Shown here piece by piece: positions 17,912-27,593 of a stretch of 52,946 bases of DNA. The notes beneath the pieces were generated by a model. That model saw nothing but the letters and a program-made list of their open reading frames with translations. It was not told the origin of the DNA and made no database searches. Within the stretch, counting starts at the first letter, position 1, and each line of letters begins with the position of its first letter. This DNA comes from Flavobacteriaceae bacterium (GTDB lineage Bacteria > Bacteroidota > Bacteroidia > Flavobacteriales > Flavobacteriaceae), in contig JAKISG010000016.1 in assembly GCA_021648755.1 (NCBI GenBank), positions 1-52,946 of the forward strand, written 5' to 3'. Position numbers and translations under genes: made by a program.

Positions 17912-17940
17912 TTTGTAATACATTATTTTTTGTAGATTTG
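17912..17940 (+). promoter_or_regulatory. Bacteroidota promoter of the gene at 17971
   Basis: TTTG at 17912-17915 and TAGATTTG at 17933-17940 are separated by 17 bases. Transcription would start near 17946, giving a 5' leader of about 25 bases. Confidence 0.6.
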
Positions 17941-17970
17941 CGAGTAACCTAAATTAAAAAAATTAACCTT

Positions 17971-18702
17971 ATGAACTTAGCACTTTATATTTTATTGGCT
18001 TTAGTATTAATAGCAGTTGTAGCATATATAATTGTAAATTTTGTGCCAAAAAAGTTACATTGGTTATTATCTTTAGTGCTTTTAGCATTAATAGTACTAT
18101 TGTCTTTTAAAATTATTGGCAGTATTATGAAACCAATTAAGTTTGCAAAAGAGAAAAAAGTAAAATACACTAAAGTAATTGCTAATTTAAAAATGATTAG
18201 AGATGCTCAAGTTGCATATAATAAGAAAAACGGAAGATATACAGCTGATAAAAGCGCCTTAATTGCTTTTGTTGATACAGGTAAATTACCTATTACAGAA
18301 GTAAAAACTGAAATTAAAAAAATAAATAGAGGTGGAGGAATTGTAATTGATAAAGAGATAAGAGTAGAAAAAATTGTGGGTTATACTAACGTTAGAAAAG
18401 ATTTTGCTGGCAGAGATTATAAAAATATGTTTAAAGTGCCAGGAACTAAAAAAATGTTTGATATAAAAATTGATAGTGTAGAGAAAGTAGATGGTATTCA
18501 ATCTTCAGTTTTTTTAGCACAAGTAGATAAAGCAGATATATTATTAGGTATGGATGCCTATTTAATTCAAGAAGAAAAAGAAGCAATTGGTGGTACACAA
18601 GTAAAAGGTAAATTCATTTCAGTTGGTTCATTAACCGATGTAAAAGTTACAGGAAACTGGCCTCCTATTTATGATGGTAAAAAAGTTAAAGTTAAAGAGT
18701 AA
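17971..18702 (+). CDS. Conserved membrane protein of unknown function
   Basis: A 243-residue protein with two N-terminal membrane helices (about 4-24 and 31-50) followed by a soluble domain. The stretch AKEKKVKYTKVIANLKMIRDAQVAYNKKNGRYTAD (about 58-92) resembles the mature N-terminal helix of pseudopilins, where residues detect chain growth, though no prepilin peptidase site is present. The rest is a beta-rich lysine-rich domain. It overlaps the DUF3822 gene by 32 bases, so the two are translationally linked; this pairing recurs in flavobacteria as far as I recall. Its function is unknown. Confidence 0.75.
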   Translation: MNLALYILLALVLIAVVAYIIVNFVPKKLHWLLSLVLLALIVLLSFKIIGSIMKPIKFAKEKKVKYTKVIANLKMIRDAQVAYNKKNGRYTADKSALIAFVDTGKLPITEVKTEIKKINRGGGIVIDKEIRVEKIVGYTNVRKDFAGRDYKNMFKVPGTKKMFDIKIDSVEKVDGIQSSVFLAQVDKADILLGMDAYLIQEEKEAIGGTQVKGKFISVGSLTDVKVTGNWPPIYDGKKVKVKE

Positions 18703-19519
18703 TCATTTAGATTTAAAAAAAATACAACATAAAGAAATATCCATCCAATTTAGTTTAGATGGATTTTCTTTTTGTGTTTTTGATAGTGATTTACAAGAAT
18801 TCATAATATTTCATAAATATGAATTTTTAGAGAAAATAAATACGCCAGAAAAATTATTAAAAAAGATTCAACAACTTTTTATTACCGAAGAAATTTTACA
18901 ACTTAAGTATGATAAAATCAGTGTAATTCACGACAATAACTTATCGTCTTTTGTGCCAAAAGCCTTATTTAATAAAAAGAATTTAAAGAGTTATGTTGCA
19001 TTTAATAATAAAGTATTTAATACTGATTATTTTACTTTTGATAGCCTTGTAAATCAAGAAATGAATTTGGTTTATATACCATATATTAATATAAATAATT
19101 TTTTAATAGATCAATTTGGAAGTTTTAATTATAAGCATACTTCTAGTATTTTAGTCGAAAATCTTTTAAACTATTTTACTATGAATGATGGCATTTCATT
19201 TTTTGTTCATGTTTCAAAAACACATTTTGAAGTCATAATAAGTAAAAATAAACAATTGTTGTTTTTCAATACATTTCAGCATCAAACAAAAGAAGACTTT
19301 ATTTATTATATTCTTTTTACTGTAGAGCAGTTAAACTTAAATGTAGAACAATTTAGTTTACAGTTTTTAGGTGTAATTCATAAAGAAAGTGAATTATATC
19401 AAATTGTACATAAATACATTAGAAATGTGTCTTTTTTAGAAAATAAACTCTCTTTTAATAGGTATCTAGAAATAAATGATACTATTATTAGAGAAAATTT
19501 TAGTTTGTTTAACTTTTAG
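18671..19519 (+). CDS. DUF3822 family protein
   Basis: A 282-residue cytoplasmic protein. The segment KEISIQFSLDGFSFCVFDSDLQEFI (about 22-46), the LPKALFNKKNLKSYVAFNNKV-like middle (about 97-115) and the VHVSKTHFEVIISKNKQLLFFNTF segment (about 180-203) match DUF3822, whose fold is an actin/ASKHA-like pair of domains. The start ATG lies inside the preceding gene, and no later ATG occurs before residue 130, so the overlap is probably real, although an unusual start further in cannot be excluded. In many relatives an RsmD methyltransferase gene follows; here a hairpin ends the transcript instead. Confidence 0.8.
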   Translation: MMVKKLKLKSNHLDLKKIQHKEISIQFSLDGFSFCVFDSDLQEFIIFHKYEFLEKINTPEKLLKKIQQLFITEEILQLKYDKISVIHDNNLSSFVPKALFNKKNLKSYVAFNNKVFNTDYFTFDSLVNQEMNLVYIPYININNFLIDQFGSFNYKHTSSILVENLLNYFTMNDGISFFVHVSKTHFEVIISKNKQLLFFNTFQHQTKEDFIYYILFTVEQLNLNVEQFSLQFLGVIHKESELYQIVHKYIRNVSFLENKLSFNRYLEINDTIIRENFSLFNF

Positions 19520-19529
19520 GTCAAAGTGT

Positions 19530-19557
19530 AAAAAGTACTAGCCCTTAGTACTTTTTT
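19530..19557 (+). terminator. Terminator after the DUF3822 gene
   Basis: AAAAGTACTA and TAGTACTTTT pair around the loop GCCCT and end in a T run, 11 bases after the stop. Confidence 0.8.
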
Positions 19558-19628
19558 AGATTAAAGTAATCTATTTATAAAAAAAAATACTTAATTAATT
19601 AAAAAGGTTGATTTTTAGATGATACTAA

Positions 19629-20186
19629 TTAGTTTAATTTAGGATTGCTAGGTGCATTTGCCCAAATTTGGTATTCACCACCAGTATCTAATAATTCTAA
19701 TTTCCAAAAAGAATTTGGCTGTACGTTCAATATATTTTTATAATTATTTTCTTTTACAAGCCAAGCTGTTTTTTTTAATTCATCAAATAATTGATTTTCA
19801 GACCAACCAGAATATCCTAAAAAGAAACGAATATCGCCTTTAGAAATTAAATTATTATTTAATAAGTTTTGTACAGTATCAAAATCTCCTCCCCAAAAAA
19901 TATTTTTTTCTATTTTAATACTATTTGGTATTTGATTAGGGATTCTGTGTATAAAATATAAATTATCTTCAGCAACTGGCCCTCCAATATAAACTTTATG
20001 ATTAGAGTTTATTTTTGGAATTAAATCTTTTAAAGAGTAGATAGTTGGTTTATTTAAAATAAATCCTATTGTGCCAGTTTCATTATGTTCTGTTATTAGT
20101 ATTACAGAACGATTAAAGTTATTATCATTTAAAATAGATGGTTCAGCAATTAATAGTTTTCCTTTTTTTGGTTTTGTTTCAGTCAT
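19629..20186 (-). CDS. YqgE/AlgH family protein
   Basis: A 185-residue protein with the family's conserved features: KGKLLIAEPSILNDNNFNRSVILI at the N-terminus, EHNETGTIGFILNKP, YIGGPVAEDNLYFIHR and FFLGYSGWSENQL. The length is typical. Its biochemical function is unknown across bacteria. It precedes the HU gene's terminator on the same strand but is separated from it by 87 bases. Confidence 0.93.
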   Translation of the reverse strand: MTETKPKKGKLLIAEPSILNDNNFNRSVILITEHNETGTIGFILNKPTIYSLKDLIPKINSNHKVYIGGPVAEDNLYFIHRIPNQIPNSIKIEKNIFWGGDFDTVQNLLNNNLISKGDIRFFLGYSGWSENQLFDELKKTAWLVKENNYKNILNVQPNSFWKLELLDTGGEYQIWANAPSNPKLN

Positions 20187-20225
20187 ACAGTTATTTAAAG
20201 TATAAATATATAAAAATTTTTGACA

Positions 20226-20252
20226 TAAAAAAAACCCTCAAGAAGAGAGTTC
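20226..20252 (-). terminator. Terminator of the HU gene
   Basis: On the minus strand AACTCTC pairs with GAGGGTT (one G-U pair) around TTCTT, followed by eight T, about 20 bases after the stop at 20273. Confidence 0.8.
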
Positions 20253-20272
20253 TTTTATTACAAAAAAATTGG

Positions 20273-20548
20273 TTACTGGTTTACTGAATTTTTTAATTCA
20301 GAACCTGCTTTGAATTTTACAACATTTTTAGCAGCAATTTTTATAGTAGCTCCCGTTTGAGGGTTTCTACCATTTCTTGCAGCTCTTTTAGAAACTGACC
20401 AAGAACCAAAACCTACTAAAGAAACTTTATCTCCTTTTTTAAGACTACCTTTTACAGCATCCATCATTCCGCTTAATGCTTTTCCAGCTGCAGCTTTTGA
20501 AATACCTGCCTCAACAGCTATTACATCAATTAATTGTGTTTTGTTCAT
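20273..20548 (-). CDS. HU family DNA-binding protein
   Basis: A 91-residue nucleoid protein: helices at 1-36, then the signature GFGSWSVSKRAARNGRNPQTG with the DNA-bending arm (RNGRNPQTGATIKI) and the closing strand KFKAGSELKNSVN. As in other HU proteins, the dimer would bend DNA nonspecifically. A long AT-rich leader of about 200 bases separates it from fmt, so it has its own promoter. Confidence 0.95.
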   Translation of the reverse strand: MNKTQLIDVIAVEAGISKAAAGKALSGMMDAVKGSLKKGDKVSLVGFGSWSVSKRAARNGRNPQTGATIKIAAKNVVKFKAGSELKNSVNQ

Positions 20549-20759
20549 AAATTTAATTTTTAATATGATTAATAATTTTAATGCTTAAATAGCACAGCTA
20601 ATATATGTTTTATAAGGGTTCAGGCAATATTTTAATGTGAAAAAACACTTTTTTGTTAATAAAAACTACATTTTGTTAATAACCACAATAATTTTTTTTA
20701 TAAAACCATTAAAAATAGTACGTAAGAACAGTCTTTATAGTTTTTTTAATTATAGTTAT

Positions 20760-21716
20760 TTAGTGTACAAATGCATTTTTATGAAAGGTAAAACCATTTA
20801 AAAAACTAATAATGTCCATTTTTCGTTTGCCAGAAACTTTTAATTCAGTAATAATAAGGTAACCATCTTTTGTTGCAATTTTAAGTTCTTTCTTTGTGGT
20901 AATAATTTTACCAATACTATTGGTATGCTCTATAAATTCTTTTTTTGCAGTATAAATTTTTACTTTAATAGTTTCTTTATCGTTATTAATTGTTGTCCAA
21001 GCGACAGGGTATGGTGAAAGTCCTCTTACTTTGTTATATATACTCTCTAAATTGTTATTAAAATTAAGTTTACAAGTTTCAGAATAAATTTTTGGGGCAA
21101 TTTTATTTTTTATTTTTGGTTGTGCTTTTGTTTTGATAGTATTGTTTTTAATTTCTAGAATTGTTTTGCAAACTAATTTAGCGCCTAAATACATTAATTT
21201 ATTGTGTATATTACCAGCATTTTCATCGGGTAAAATTTTTATTTCTTTTTGTAAAATAATTTCGCCTGTGTCTATTTTGTCATCTATGAAAAATGTTGTA
21301 ACTCCTGTTTTGGTTTCACCATTAATTATTGCCCAATTTATTGGTGCAGCGCCTCTATATGCTGGTAATAATGATGCATGTAAATTAAAAGTGCCATATT
21401 TAGGGATACTCCAAACTGATTTAGGGAGCATTCTAAATGCAACTACTATTTGTAAAGTTGCTTTAAGTGTTTTTAATTCTTTTTGAAATTCTTCATTTTT
21501 TAAATTAATTGGTTGTAGTAACTTTAAGCCTTTCTTTAGTGCATATTTTTTTACAGCAGATTGGTTTAATTTTCTACCTCTACCTGCAAGTTTGTCTGGT
21601 GCTGTAATTACACCAACAACAAGATATTTATTTTCTATAATGCTGTTTAAAATGGTTACAGAAAATTCAGGTGTACCCATAAAAACAATTCTGATCTTTC
21701 TTTTAGCGTTGCTCAT
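20760..21716 (-). CDS. fmt: Methionyl-tRNA formyltransferase
   Basis: A 318-residue enzyme that transfers a formyl group from 10-formyl-THF to Met-tRNA(fMet). The N-terminal domain has IVFMGTPEFSVTIL, the SLLPAYRGAAPINWAI loop with NLHAS before it (catalytic Asn and His), and the T-G-V-T-T-F-F-I-D-x-x-x-D-T-G-E segment with the catalytic Asp. The C-terminal OB-type domain begins near 205 with VRGLSPYPVAWT. It starts 14 bases inside the end of the recQ frame, so translation is coupled to recQ; recQ-fmt pairs are common in flavobacteria. Confidence 0.95.
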   Translation of the reverse strand: MSNAKRKIRIVFMGTPEFSVTILNSIIENKYLVVGVITAPDKLAGRGRKLNQSAVKKYALKKGLKLLQPINLKNEEFQKELKTLKATLQIVVAFRMLPKSVWSIPKYGTFNLHASLLPAYRGAAPINWAIINGETKTGVTTFFIDDKIDTGEIILQKEIKILPDENAGNIHNKLMYLGAKLVCKTILEIKNNTIKTKAQPKIKNKIAPKIYSETCKLNFNNNLESIYNKVRGLSPYPVAWTTINNDKETIKVKIYTAKKEFIEHTNSIGKIITTKKELKIATKDGYLIITELKVSGKRKMDIISFLNGFTFHKNAFVH

Positions 21717-23583
21717 ATTTATTTTCTGAATTTAAATTTAACCATTTTTTTTCTAACATTAGCTGTAAAGTTTTTAATATAAATTCTTCTTTTTCATCTA
21801 ACAAAATTACAATTTCCTTAGCATCTAATTTCTTATTTTTACTGACAATTAAATTTATTTTTTTTGCAATGTCTTTTAAATCTAGATGTGTTTTTTTTTG
21901 GGCTAAACATACTTCACAAATACCACAGTTTTTAATAGCAGTTTCATTAAAATATGATAGTAATTGTTTATTTCTACAAGTTTGATTGTCAAAAATATAT
22001 TTAATTATTGACTTTGTTTTTTCTTTTTTTTGTGAGTTGTGTTTTTTGACATTTTTTGAAATTTTATATATTGTTTTTTCATCTTCACGCATAACTAAAA
22101 AGACTAAAGAACTTTGTACAGATTGTAATTCATAATCTAAAATTTTTTCGAATCTTAAATGTTTTAACTGGGTTACGGTTTTTAATTTACTCATTTTTAA
22201 CTTTTTTGCTAAAAAGTATTCATTTATCTCGGTTTTGTTTTCAAAGATACCTCCATAACTTCGTAATAATAATTGTATTATTGGTTTGTATTTGTAATGT
22301 TTATTTATATAATTTAGAACGGTATTATTACTTGTGCAAAATTGAACATTGCTTTTTCTGTAATAATTTTGATTAAAAATTAAAATCCCTTCTTTTTCTA
22401 ATAATTTAATTGCATTGTATGTTTTTAAAATATCTAAATTATACTTGCTATTAAATTCTTGTAAATTAAAAGGGTATTTATTCTCTAATAACTCTCCTAA
22501 AGCAATTTTTAGGTGTTGATTTAATAGTAAATATATTTTTTTAAGATAGTCTATTTCTATTATACTTTTACGAGCTCTCTTATTAAAGTTATGTACTGTG
22601 TTTTCATTATATAAAATTACTGAAAATGCTTTTTTATTATTTCTACCAGCTCTACCTGCTTCTTGCATATAATTTTCGATGCTATTTGGTATATCTAAAT
22701 GTATAACAACTGCTACATTTTCTTTGTCAATACCCATACCGAATGCATTAGTTGCAACCATTGTTTTTGTCTTTTCACTGAGCCAATTATTAAATGCCAA
22801 TTCTTTTTCTTCTATACTTAAACCTCCGTTATAGTAAGTACTTTTGAAATTATTTTTATTTAAATAGGCACTTATTTCTTTAGTTTGCTTGCGTGAATTT
22901 ACATAAACTATACTTGGTTTGTTTATTTTAATAAGAATACGTTTTAGTTTATTAAAAATGTCTTCAGTTTTAAAAACTTGATATGCTAAATGTTCTCTTT
23001 GTAAAGATTTTTGGAAATATATCGGATTTTTTAGCATTAAATTAGCAACGATATCAAGTTTGACTTTTGCTGTTGCTGTTGCAGTAAGTGCAATGATATT
23101 TGCATTGGGTTTTAATTTTCTTAGTATGGCTATTTTTAAATAGCTAGGTCTAAAATCATGTCCCCATTCTGAGATACAATGTGCTTCATCTACGGCAATT
23201 AAATGAATAGATAATTGTTTTATTTTACTTTGAATAAATTCAGATTGTAGTTTCTCGGGTGATAGGTATAAGAATTTAATATGGCCATACCGTAAATTAT
23301 CAAAAGCGATAATAATTTCAGATTCTGTTAGTTTTGAAGTTAATACAAGGGCTTTTATTCCTTTTTTTTTAAGGTTATTTACTTGGTCTTGCATTAATGC
23401 AATTAAAGGCGAAATAACAAGACATACTCCTTTAGAAAGTAAACTTGGTATTTGAAAGCAAATAGATTTTCCGCCACCAGTTGGTAATAATGCTATAACA
23501 TCTTTTTTAGCAAGCACAGCTTTAATTATTTCTTCCTGTGGGTGCCGAAATTCATCATGTTTCCAATATTCTTGAAGAAGCAC
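21703..23583 (-). CDS. recQ: RecQ-type DNA helicase, short form with zinc site
   Basis: A 626-residue 3'-5' helicase. Motif I is TGGGKS (35-40), motif II is DEAH (132-135) and motif VI is QEAGRAGR (about 302-309). The RecQ-CT zinc module keeps its cysteines (CRNKQ, then CGICEVC, near 540-565). There is no HRDC domain, unlike the second RecQ at 41503. The start is uncertain: GTG at 23583 is the first standard start, but the in-frame codons before it (ATA ACA CCT CTT) correspond to the usual TPL opening of this family, with ATA where ATG is expected. Confidence 0.9.
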   Translation of the reverse strand: MLLQEYWKHDEFRHPQEEIIKAVLAKKDVIALLPTGGGKSICFQIPSLLSKGVCLVISPLIALMQDQVNNLKKKGIKALVLTSKLTESEIIIAFDNLRYGHIKFLYLSPEKLQSEFIQSKIKQLSIHLIAVDEAHCISEWGHDFRPSYLKIAILRKLKPNANIIALTATATAKVKLDIVANLMLKNPIYFQKSLQREHLAYQVFKTEDIFNKLKRILIKINKPSIVYVNSRKQTKEISAYLNKNNFKSTYYNGGLSIEEKELAFNNWLSEKTKTMVATNAFGMGIDKENVAVVIHLDIPNSIENYMQEAGRAGRNNKKAFSVILYNENTVHNFNKRARKSIIEIDYLKKIYLLLNQHLKIALGELLENKYPFNLQEFNSKYNLDILKTYNAIKLLEKEGILIFNQNYYRKSNVQFCTSNNTVLNYINKHYKYKPIIQLLLRSYGGIFENKTEINEYFLAKKLKMSKLKTVTQLKHLRFEKILDYELQSVQSSLVFLVMREDEKTIYKISKNVKKHNSQKKEKTKSIIKYIFDNQTCRNKQLLSYFNETAIKNCGICEVCLAQKKTHLDLKDIAKKINLIVSKNKKLDAKEIVILLDEKEEFILKTLQLMLEKKWLNLNSENKYEQR

Positions 23584-23616
23584 AAGAGGTGTTATGTTGT
23601 CGATTTTTTTAATCGT

Positions 23617-24156
23617 TTATTTTTTAATTTTTTTTAAAATAAAATCAGCTCTTTCTTTTGCTGTTCCAAAAGGAACTTCAATTATTAGATACCCTATTTT
23701 TTCATAAGCAGCTTTTAAGTGATTATGAATTGCTAGAGATTGCTCAAAACTTTCATAGCGTTCATTGTCGGTTATATAAATTTTTTTCCATGGAGGCATT
23801 AAAAAAATAGGATTATCATATTTATTAAGTGTACATTGTTCTACAAATATGGAAGGATAACTAACACCCAAATAATTCATATACGCATAAACATCTGCAA
23901 TACCTCTATCAAAAAAAATTAAATCGGCTTTACTATTTTTTGCTTTTTTAAATTGCTGAACTCTACCTTCTAAAAGTAATTTACTAAAAAGTAATGGGTC
24001 TTTTAAAAATAATTGTTCAATGCCATTTTTTCTAGCCATTAATGTTACTTCTCTAGAAATTTCGTGCATACAGGTAAAATTTCGTTTTTCAAGTTCACTT
24101 ATTACTGTAGATTTTCCTGTTCCTGGACCACCAGTAATGACGATTTTTTGTTGCAT
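23617..24156 (-). CDS. AAA-type ATPase, NadR-kinase-like (AAA_28)
   Basis: A 179-residue P-loop protein. Walker A is GGPGTGKS (9-16) and a Walker-B-like LIFFDRGIADVYAYMNYLG follows near 79-97. The fold resembles the nucleoside kinase half of NadR and the AAA_28 family. The substrate is unknown: it may phosphorylate a small nucleoside-like molecule. It lies 33 bases upstream of recQ and 66 bases downstream of uvrA on the same strand, so the four genes uvrA, this, recQ and fmt may be one transcript. Confidence 0.85.
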   Translation of the reverse strand: MQQKIVITGGPGTGKSTVISELEKRNFTCMHEISREVTLMARKNGIEQLFLKDPLLFSKLLLEGRVQQFKKAKNSKADLIFFDRGIADVYAYMNYLGVSYPSIFVEQCTLNKYDNPIFLMPPWKKIYITDNERYESFEQSLAIHNHLKAAYEKIGYLIIEVPFGTAKERADFILKKIKK

Positions 24157-24222
24157 TTGAGTTTTTTTGTAAAAATAATTTATTTAGTTAATATCTTTAA
24201 GTTTGCACTTACTGGTAAGATA

Positions 24223-27033
24223 TTAGGTATTTACTAATTTGTTTTTTAAGTATTTAGCGGTATAAGAAATTTTATCTTTAACTAAATTATTTGGGACTCC
24301 TTGAAAAAGTAATTTGCCACCTTTTTTTCCTCCTTCTAGACCAAGATCAATAATGTAGTCGGCGCATTTAATTAAATCTATATTGTGTTCTACAACGATA
24401 ATAGAATGTCCTTTTTCTATTAATGCGTTAAATGATTTTAGTAATTTTTTAATGTCATGAAAGTGTAAACCAGTTGTTGGTTCATCAAAAATAAATAGAA
24501 TTTTATTAGTAGTTGTTCCTTTAGTTAAAAAGGAAGCTAATTTAATACGTTGTGCTTCACCTCCTGATAAAGTAGAAGATGACTGCCCTAATTTTACGTA
24601 GCCCAGGCCAACGTCTTGTAAGGGTTGTATTTTTTTAACTATTTTGTTATTATCAATAGTTTTAAAAAACACAATGGCTTGATCTACTGTTAAATTTAAA
24701 ATATTTGAAATTGATTTATCGTATATTTTTACTTCTAATATTTCCTTTTTAAATCGTTTGCCTTTACAGATATCGCAAGTTAAATGTACATCTGCCATAA
24801 ATTGCATTTCTACAATTATGCTACCATCACCTTTGCAGGTTTCACAACGTCCTCCTTCTACATTAAAGGAGTAATGTTTGGGTTTGTAGTTTCTTATTTT
24901 TGATAATTGCTGGTTGGCAAATAAAGCGCGAATATCGTCATAAGCCTTAATATAAGTTACAGGGTTTGAACGGCTTGAACGACCTATTGGATTTTGATCT
25001 ACAAATTCAATATGTTGAATTGTGGTAATAGCACCTTTTAATTCTGTAAATTCACCTATTTTATCACTATATTGATGTAAATGTTTGTGTATTGAGGGAT
25101 ATAAGATATTTTTAACCAAAGTGCTTTTGCCAGAACCTGAAACTCCAGTAACAACAGTTAAGCATTGTAATGGAAACTTGACATTTATATTTTGCAAATT
25201 ATTTTCTCTTGCGCCAATAATTTCAATATAATTTTTAACTTTCCTTCTTCTTTTGGGTACTTCAATTTTTAGACTGCCATTTAAATATTTAGCGGTTAAT
25301 GAATCGGATTTTAATATTTTGTTAAAGTTACCTTCTGCTACTAATTCACCTCCATAAAAACCTGCTTTTGGACCAATGTCAAAAATATAATCTGCTTCTC
25401 TCATAATATCTTCATCATGCTCTACTACAATTACAGTATTACCTAAATCGCGTAAGTTTTTTAATACTTTAATCAATCGTTCTGTGTCTTTTGGGTGTAA
25501 GCCAATACTTGGTTCGTCTAAAATATACATAGAACCAACTAAGGAACTACCTAATGATGTTGCTAAATTAATGCGTTGTGATTCACCTCCAGAAAGTGTA
25601 TTAGACGCTCTATTTAAAGTTAAATAACTCAGACCAACATCATTTAAAAATTGTAATCTGTTCTCAATCTCTACTAATAATCGTTTTGCTATTTGTTTGT
25701 CGGATTCATCTAATTTTAATTCTTTAAAATAAATGAGTAATTCATCTAAAGGTAATTCGATTAAATCGGAAATATTGTTTTTACTTATTTTTACATAATT
25801 GGTTTCTAATCGCAACCGTTTACCACAACAAACATCACAAATAGTCTTACCGCGATAACGAGAGAGCATTACTCTATATTGAATTTTGTAAACTTCTTTT
25901 TCAATAGCATTAAAAAAATGATTTAATCCGTTAAAATATTTGTTTCCTGTCCAAAGCAGTTCTTTTTGTTCTTTTGTTAATTTAAAATAGGGCTTATGAA
26001 TTGGGAAATTAGATTTGCTAGCGTTTTCTATTACTGCATTTTTATAGTTTTTAAATCGTTCAGTTCTCCAAGGCACAATAGCATCATCATAAAAAGAAAG
26101 CGAAGTATTAGGTATTACTAAATCTTTATCGATACCTATAATATTACCATGTCCTTCACATTTTGGACAAGCGCCATAGGGATTATTAAAACTAAAAAAA
26201 TGAGTGCTTGGTTCTAAGAATGTAATCGTGTCTAATTCAAATTTATTACTAAAATTTTGTTGATTTTTATTAGATAGATTTTGCAGGCTACACAATCCGT
26301 TACCCTCATAAAAGGCAGTTTGTATGGAGTCTGCTAAACGGTTATAAAAATCTTCGTTGTGTTTTACTACAACTCTATCAACAATCAAAAATCGTTTTTT
26401 TGCTTTTTTTACTTTTTGCATAAAACTTTTTTCAAAGGGTGTTTTTAGTCGTAGTACTTCATCTTCCATTTTAATTCTAGAGTAACCTTGTTGTAGTAAT
26501 ACATTTAAGTAAACGGTAATGTCTTTATTTTTGGTTAAACAAATTGGCGCTAAAAGCAGTAATTTTGTATTCTCTTCTATTTTTTTTATAAAATTTACAA
26601 CATCTGATACTTTATCTTTTTTAACTTCTTTACCAGATTTTGGGGAATAGGTTTTACCAATTCTTGCATAAAGCAATTTTAGGTAATCATAAATTTCAGT
26701 AGATGTTCCAACTGTAGATCTTGGATTTGTACTATTTACTTTTTGTTCTATGGCAATTGCTGGCGAAATGCCTTTTATATAAGTTACTTTAGGTTTGTTT
26801 AGTTTGCCTAAAAATTGCCTAGCATAACTTGACAAACTTTCTACATAACGTCGCTGCCCTTCGGCATATAAAGTATCAAATGCTAAACTTGATTTACCTG
26901 AGCCGCTTAAACCTGTAATGACTACTAGTTTATTTCTAGGTATTGCCATATCAATACTCTTAAGGTTATGTAATGCAGCACCTTTAATTAATATGTAATC
27001 TATTGGGTTTAGTTTATTTAAATTTTTGGTCAT
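24223..27033 (-). CDS. uvrA: Excinuclease ABC subunit A
   Basis: A 936-residue UvrA, the damage-sensing ATPase of nucleotide excision repair. It has two ABC modules, each with a Walker A (GLSGSGKSS near 42-50; GVSGSGKST near 639-647) and LSGGE signature (NTLSGGESQRI; STLSGGEAQRI). Two zinc sites are visible: CPKC with CDVCCGKR in the first half, and CETCKGDG with CDICKGKR in the second. The segment TYSPKSGKEV stands where other UvrA proteins have a CPxCG pair, which I believe is usual in Bacteroidota. The length is that of a standard UvrA. Confidence 0.96.
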   Translation of the reverse strand: MTKNLNKLNPIDYILIKGAALHNLKSIDMAIPRNKLVVITGLSGSGKSSLAFDTLYAEGQRRYVESLSSYARQFLGKLNKPKVTYIKGISPAIAIEQKVNSTNPRSTVGTSTEIYDYLKLLYARIGKTYSPKSGKEVKKDKVSDVVNFIKKIEENTKLLLLAPICLTKNKDITVYLNVLLQQGYSRIKMEDEVLRLKTPFEKSFMQKVKKAKKRFLIVDRVVVKHNEDFYNRLADSIQTAFYEGNGLCSLQNLSNKNQQNFSNKFELDTITFLEPSTHFFSFNNPYGACPKCEGHGNIIGIDKDLVIPNTSLSFYDDAIVPWRTERFKNYKNAVIENASKSNFPIHKPYFKLTKEQKELLWTGNKYFNGLNHFFNAIEKEVYKIQYRVMLSRYRGKTICDVCCGKRLRLETNYVKISKNNISDLIELPLDELLIYFKELKLDESDKQIAKRLLVEIENRLQFLNDVGLSYLTLNRASNTLSGGESQRINLATSLGSSLVGSMYILDEPSIGLHPKDTERLIKVLKNLRDLGNTVIVVEHDEDIMREADYIFDIGPKAGFYGGELVAEGNFNKILKSDSLTAKYLNGSLKIEVPKRRRKVKNYIEIIGARENNLQNINVKFPLQCLTVVTGVSGSGKSTLVKNILYPSIHKHLHQYSDKIGEFTELKGAITTIQHIEFVDQNPIGRSSRSNPVTYIKAYDDIRALFANQQLSKIRNYKPKHYSFNVEGGRCETCKGDGSIIVEMQFMADVHLTCDICKGKRFKKEILEVKIYDKSISNILNLTVDQAIVFFKTIDNNKIVKKIQPLQDVGLGYVKLGQSSSTLSGGEAQRIKLASFLTKGTTTNKILFIFDEPTTGLHFHDIKKLLKSFNALIEKGHSIIVVEHNIDLIKCADYIIDLGLEGGKKGGKLLFQGVPNNLVKDKISYTAKYLKNKLVNT

Positions 27034-27182
27034 TTATAATTCAATTTCGTGTAAAGTGTAAGCATATTACAAAGAACGTAAAATAATTAAGTTTTTGTTG
27101 TAATTTAGTAGATAATGTTACATTGAATATATAATTAGTTGTAACCGTTTTTTAAAAGGCAACTTATTTTTATTTAGTACCA

Positions 27183-27560
27183 AGTGATTTTTTAAAAATT
27201 TACAGACACTACAATACCTATATTGAAATTGTAAAATCTAAAGATTTAGAATTCGAAATTTCAAACCGCTATTACAAAAGTGGTAAATTAAAATCAACAG
27301 TAAAAAGAATTTCTTATTTCATTTCTAGGTAATGAAAGAATACGAACAAGGTAATTTAATTAAAGAAACAGATTTAGATAAGCCATTTATCTATACTTGG
27401 TAAAACTGGAGAAAAATTATTAGTAAAAAATTAAAGGAAAAGGTTCGGAAGGAGAAGTAGGAACTATTGCTGTTTATGATACTATTCATAAAAAGAAATA
27501 ATAGCAAAAAGCGAACATAAAAAAGATAAGTCTACAAAGTATTTTTTATTAATGTTTTCG
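27183..27560 (+). pseudogene. Decayed MORN-repeat-like gene
   Basis: Several short frames join into one plausible protein: IEIVKSKDLEFEISNRYYKS then GKLKSTVKRISYF in one frame, MKEYEQGNLIKETDLDKPFI YTW after a stop and frame change, GEVGTIAVYDTIHKK, then IIAKSEHKKDKSTKYFLLMFS after another shift. The YYKSGKLKS and KEYxxQGNLIKETD pieces are like MORN/YwqK-type repeat proteins common in flavobacteria. At least three frame breaks make it non-functional. It fills the space between uvrA and ccoS. Confidence 0.55.
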
Positions 27561-27593
27561 TTACGAAAGGCTAGTGAATGTAAACACATAAAA

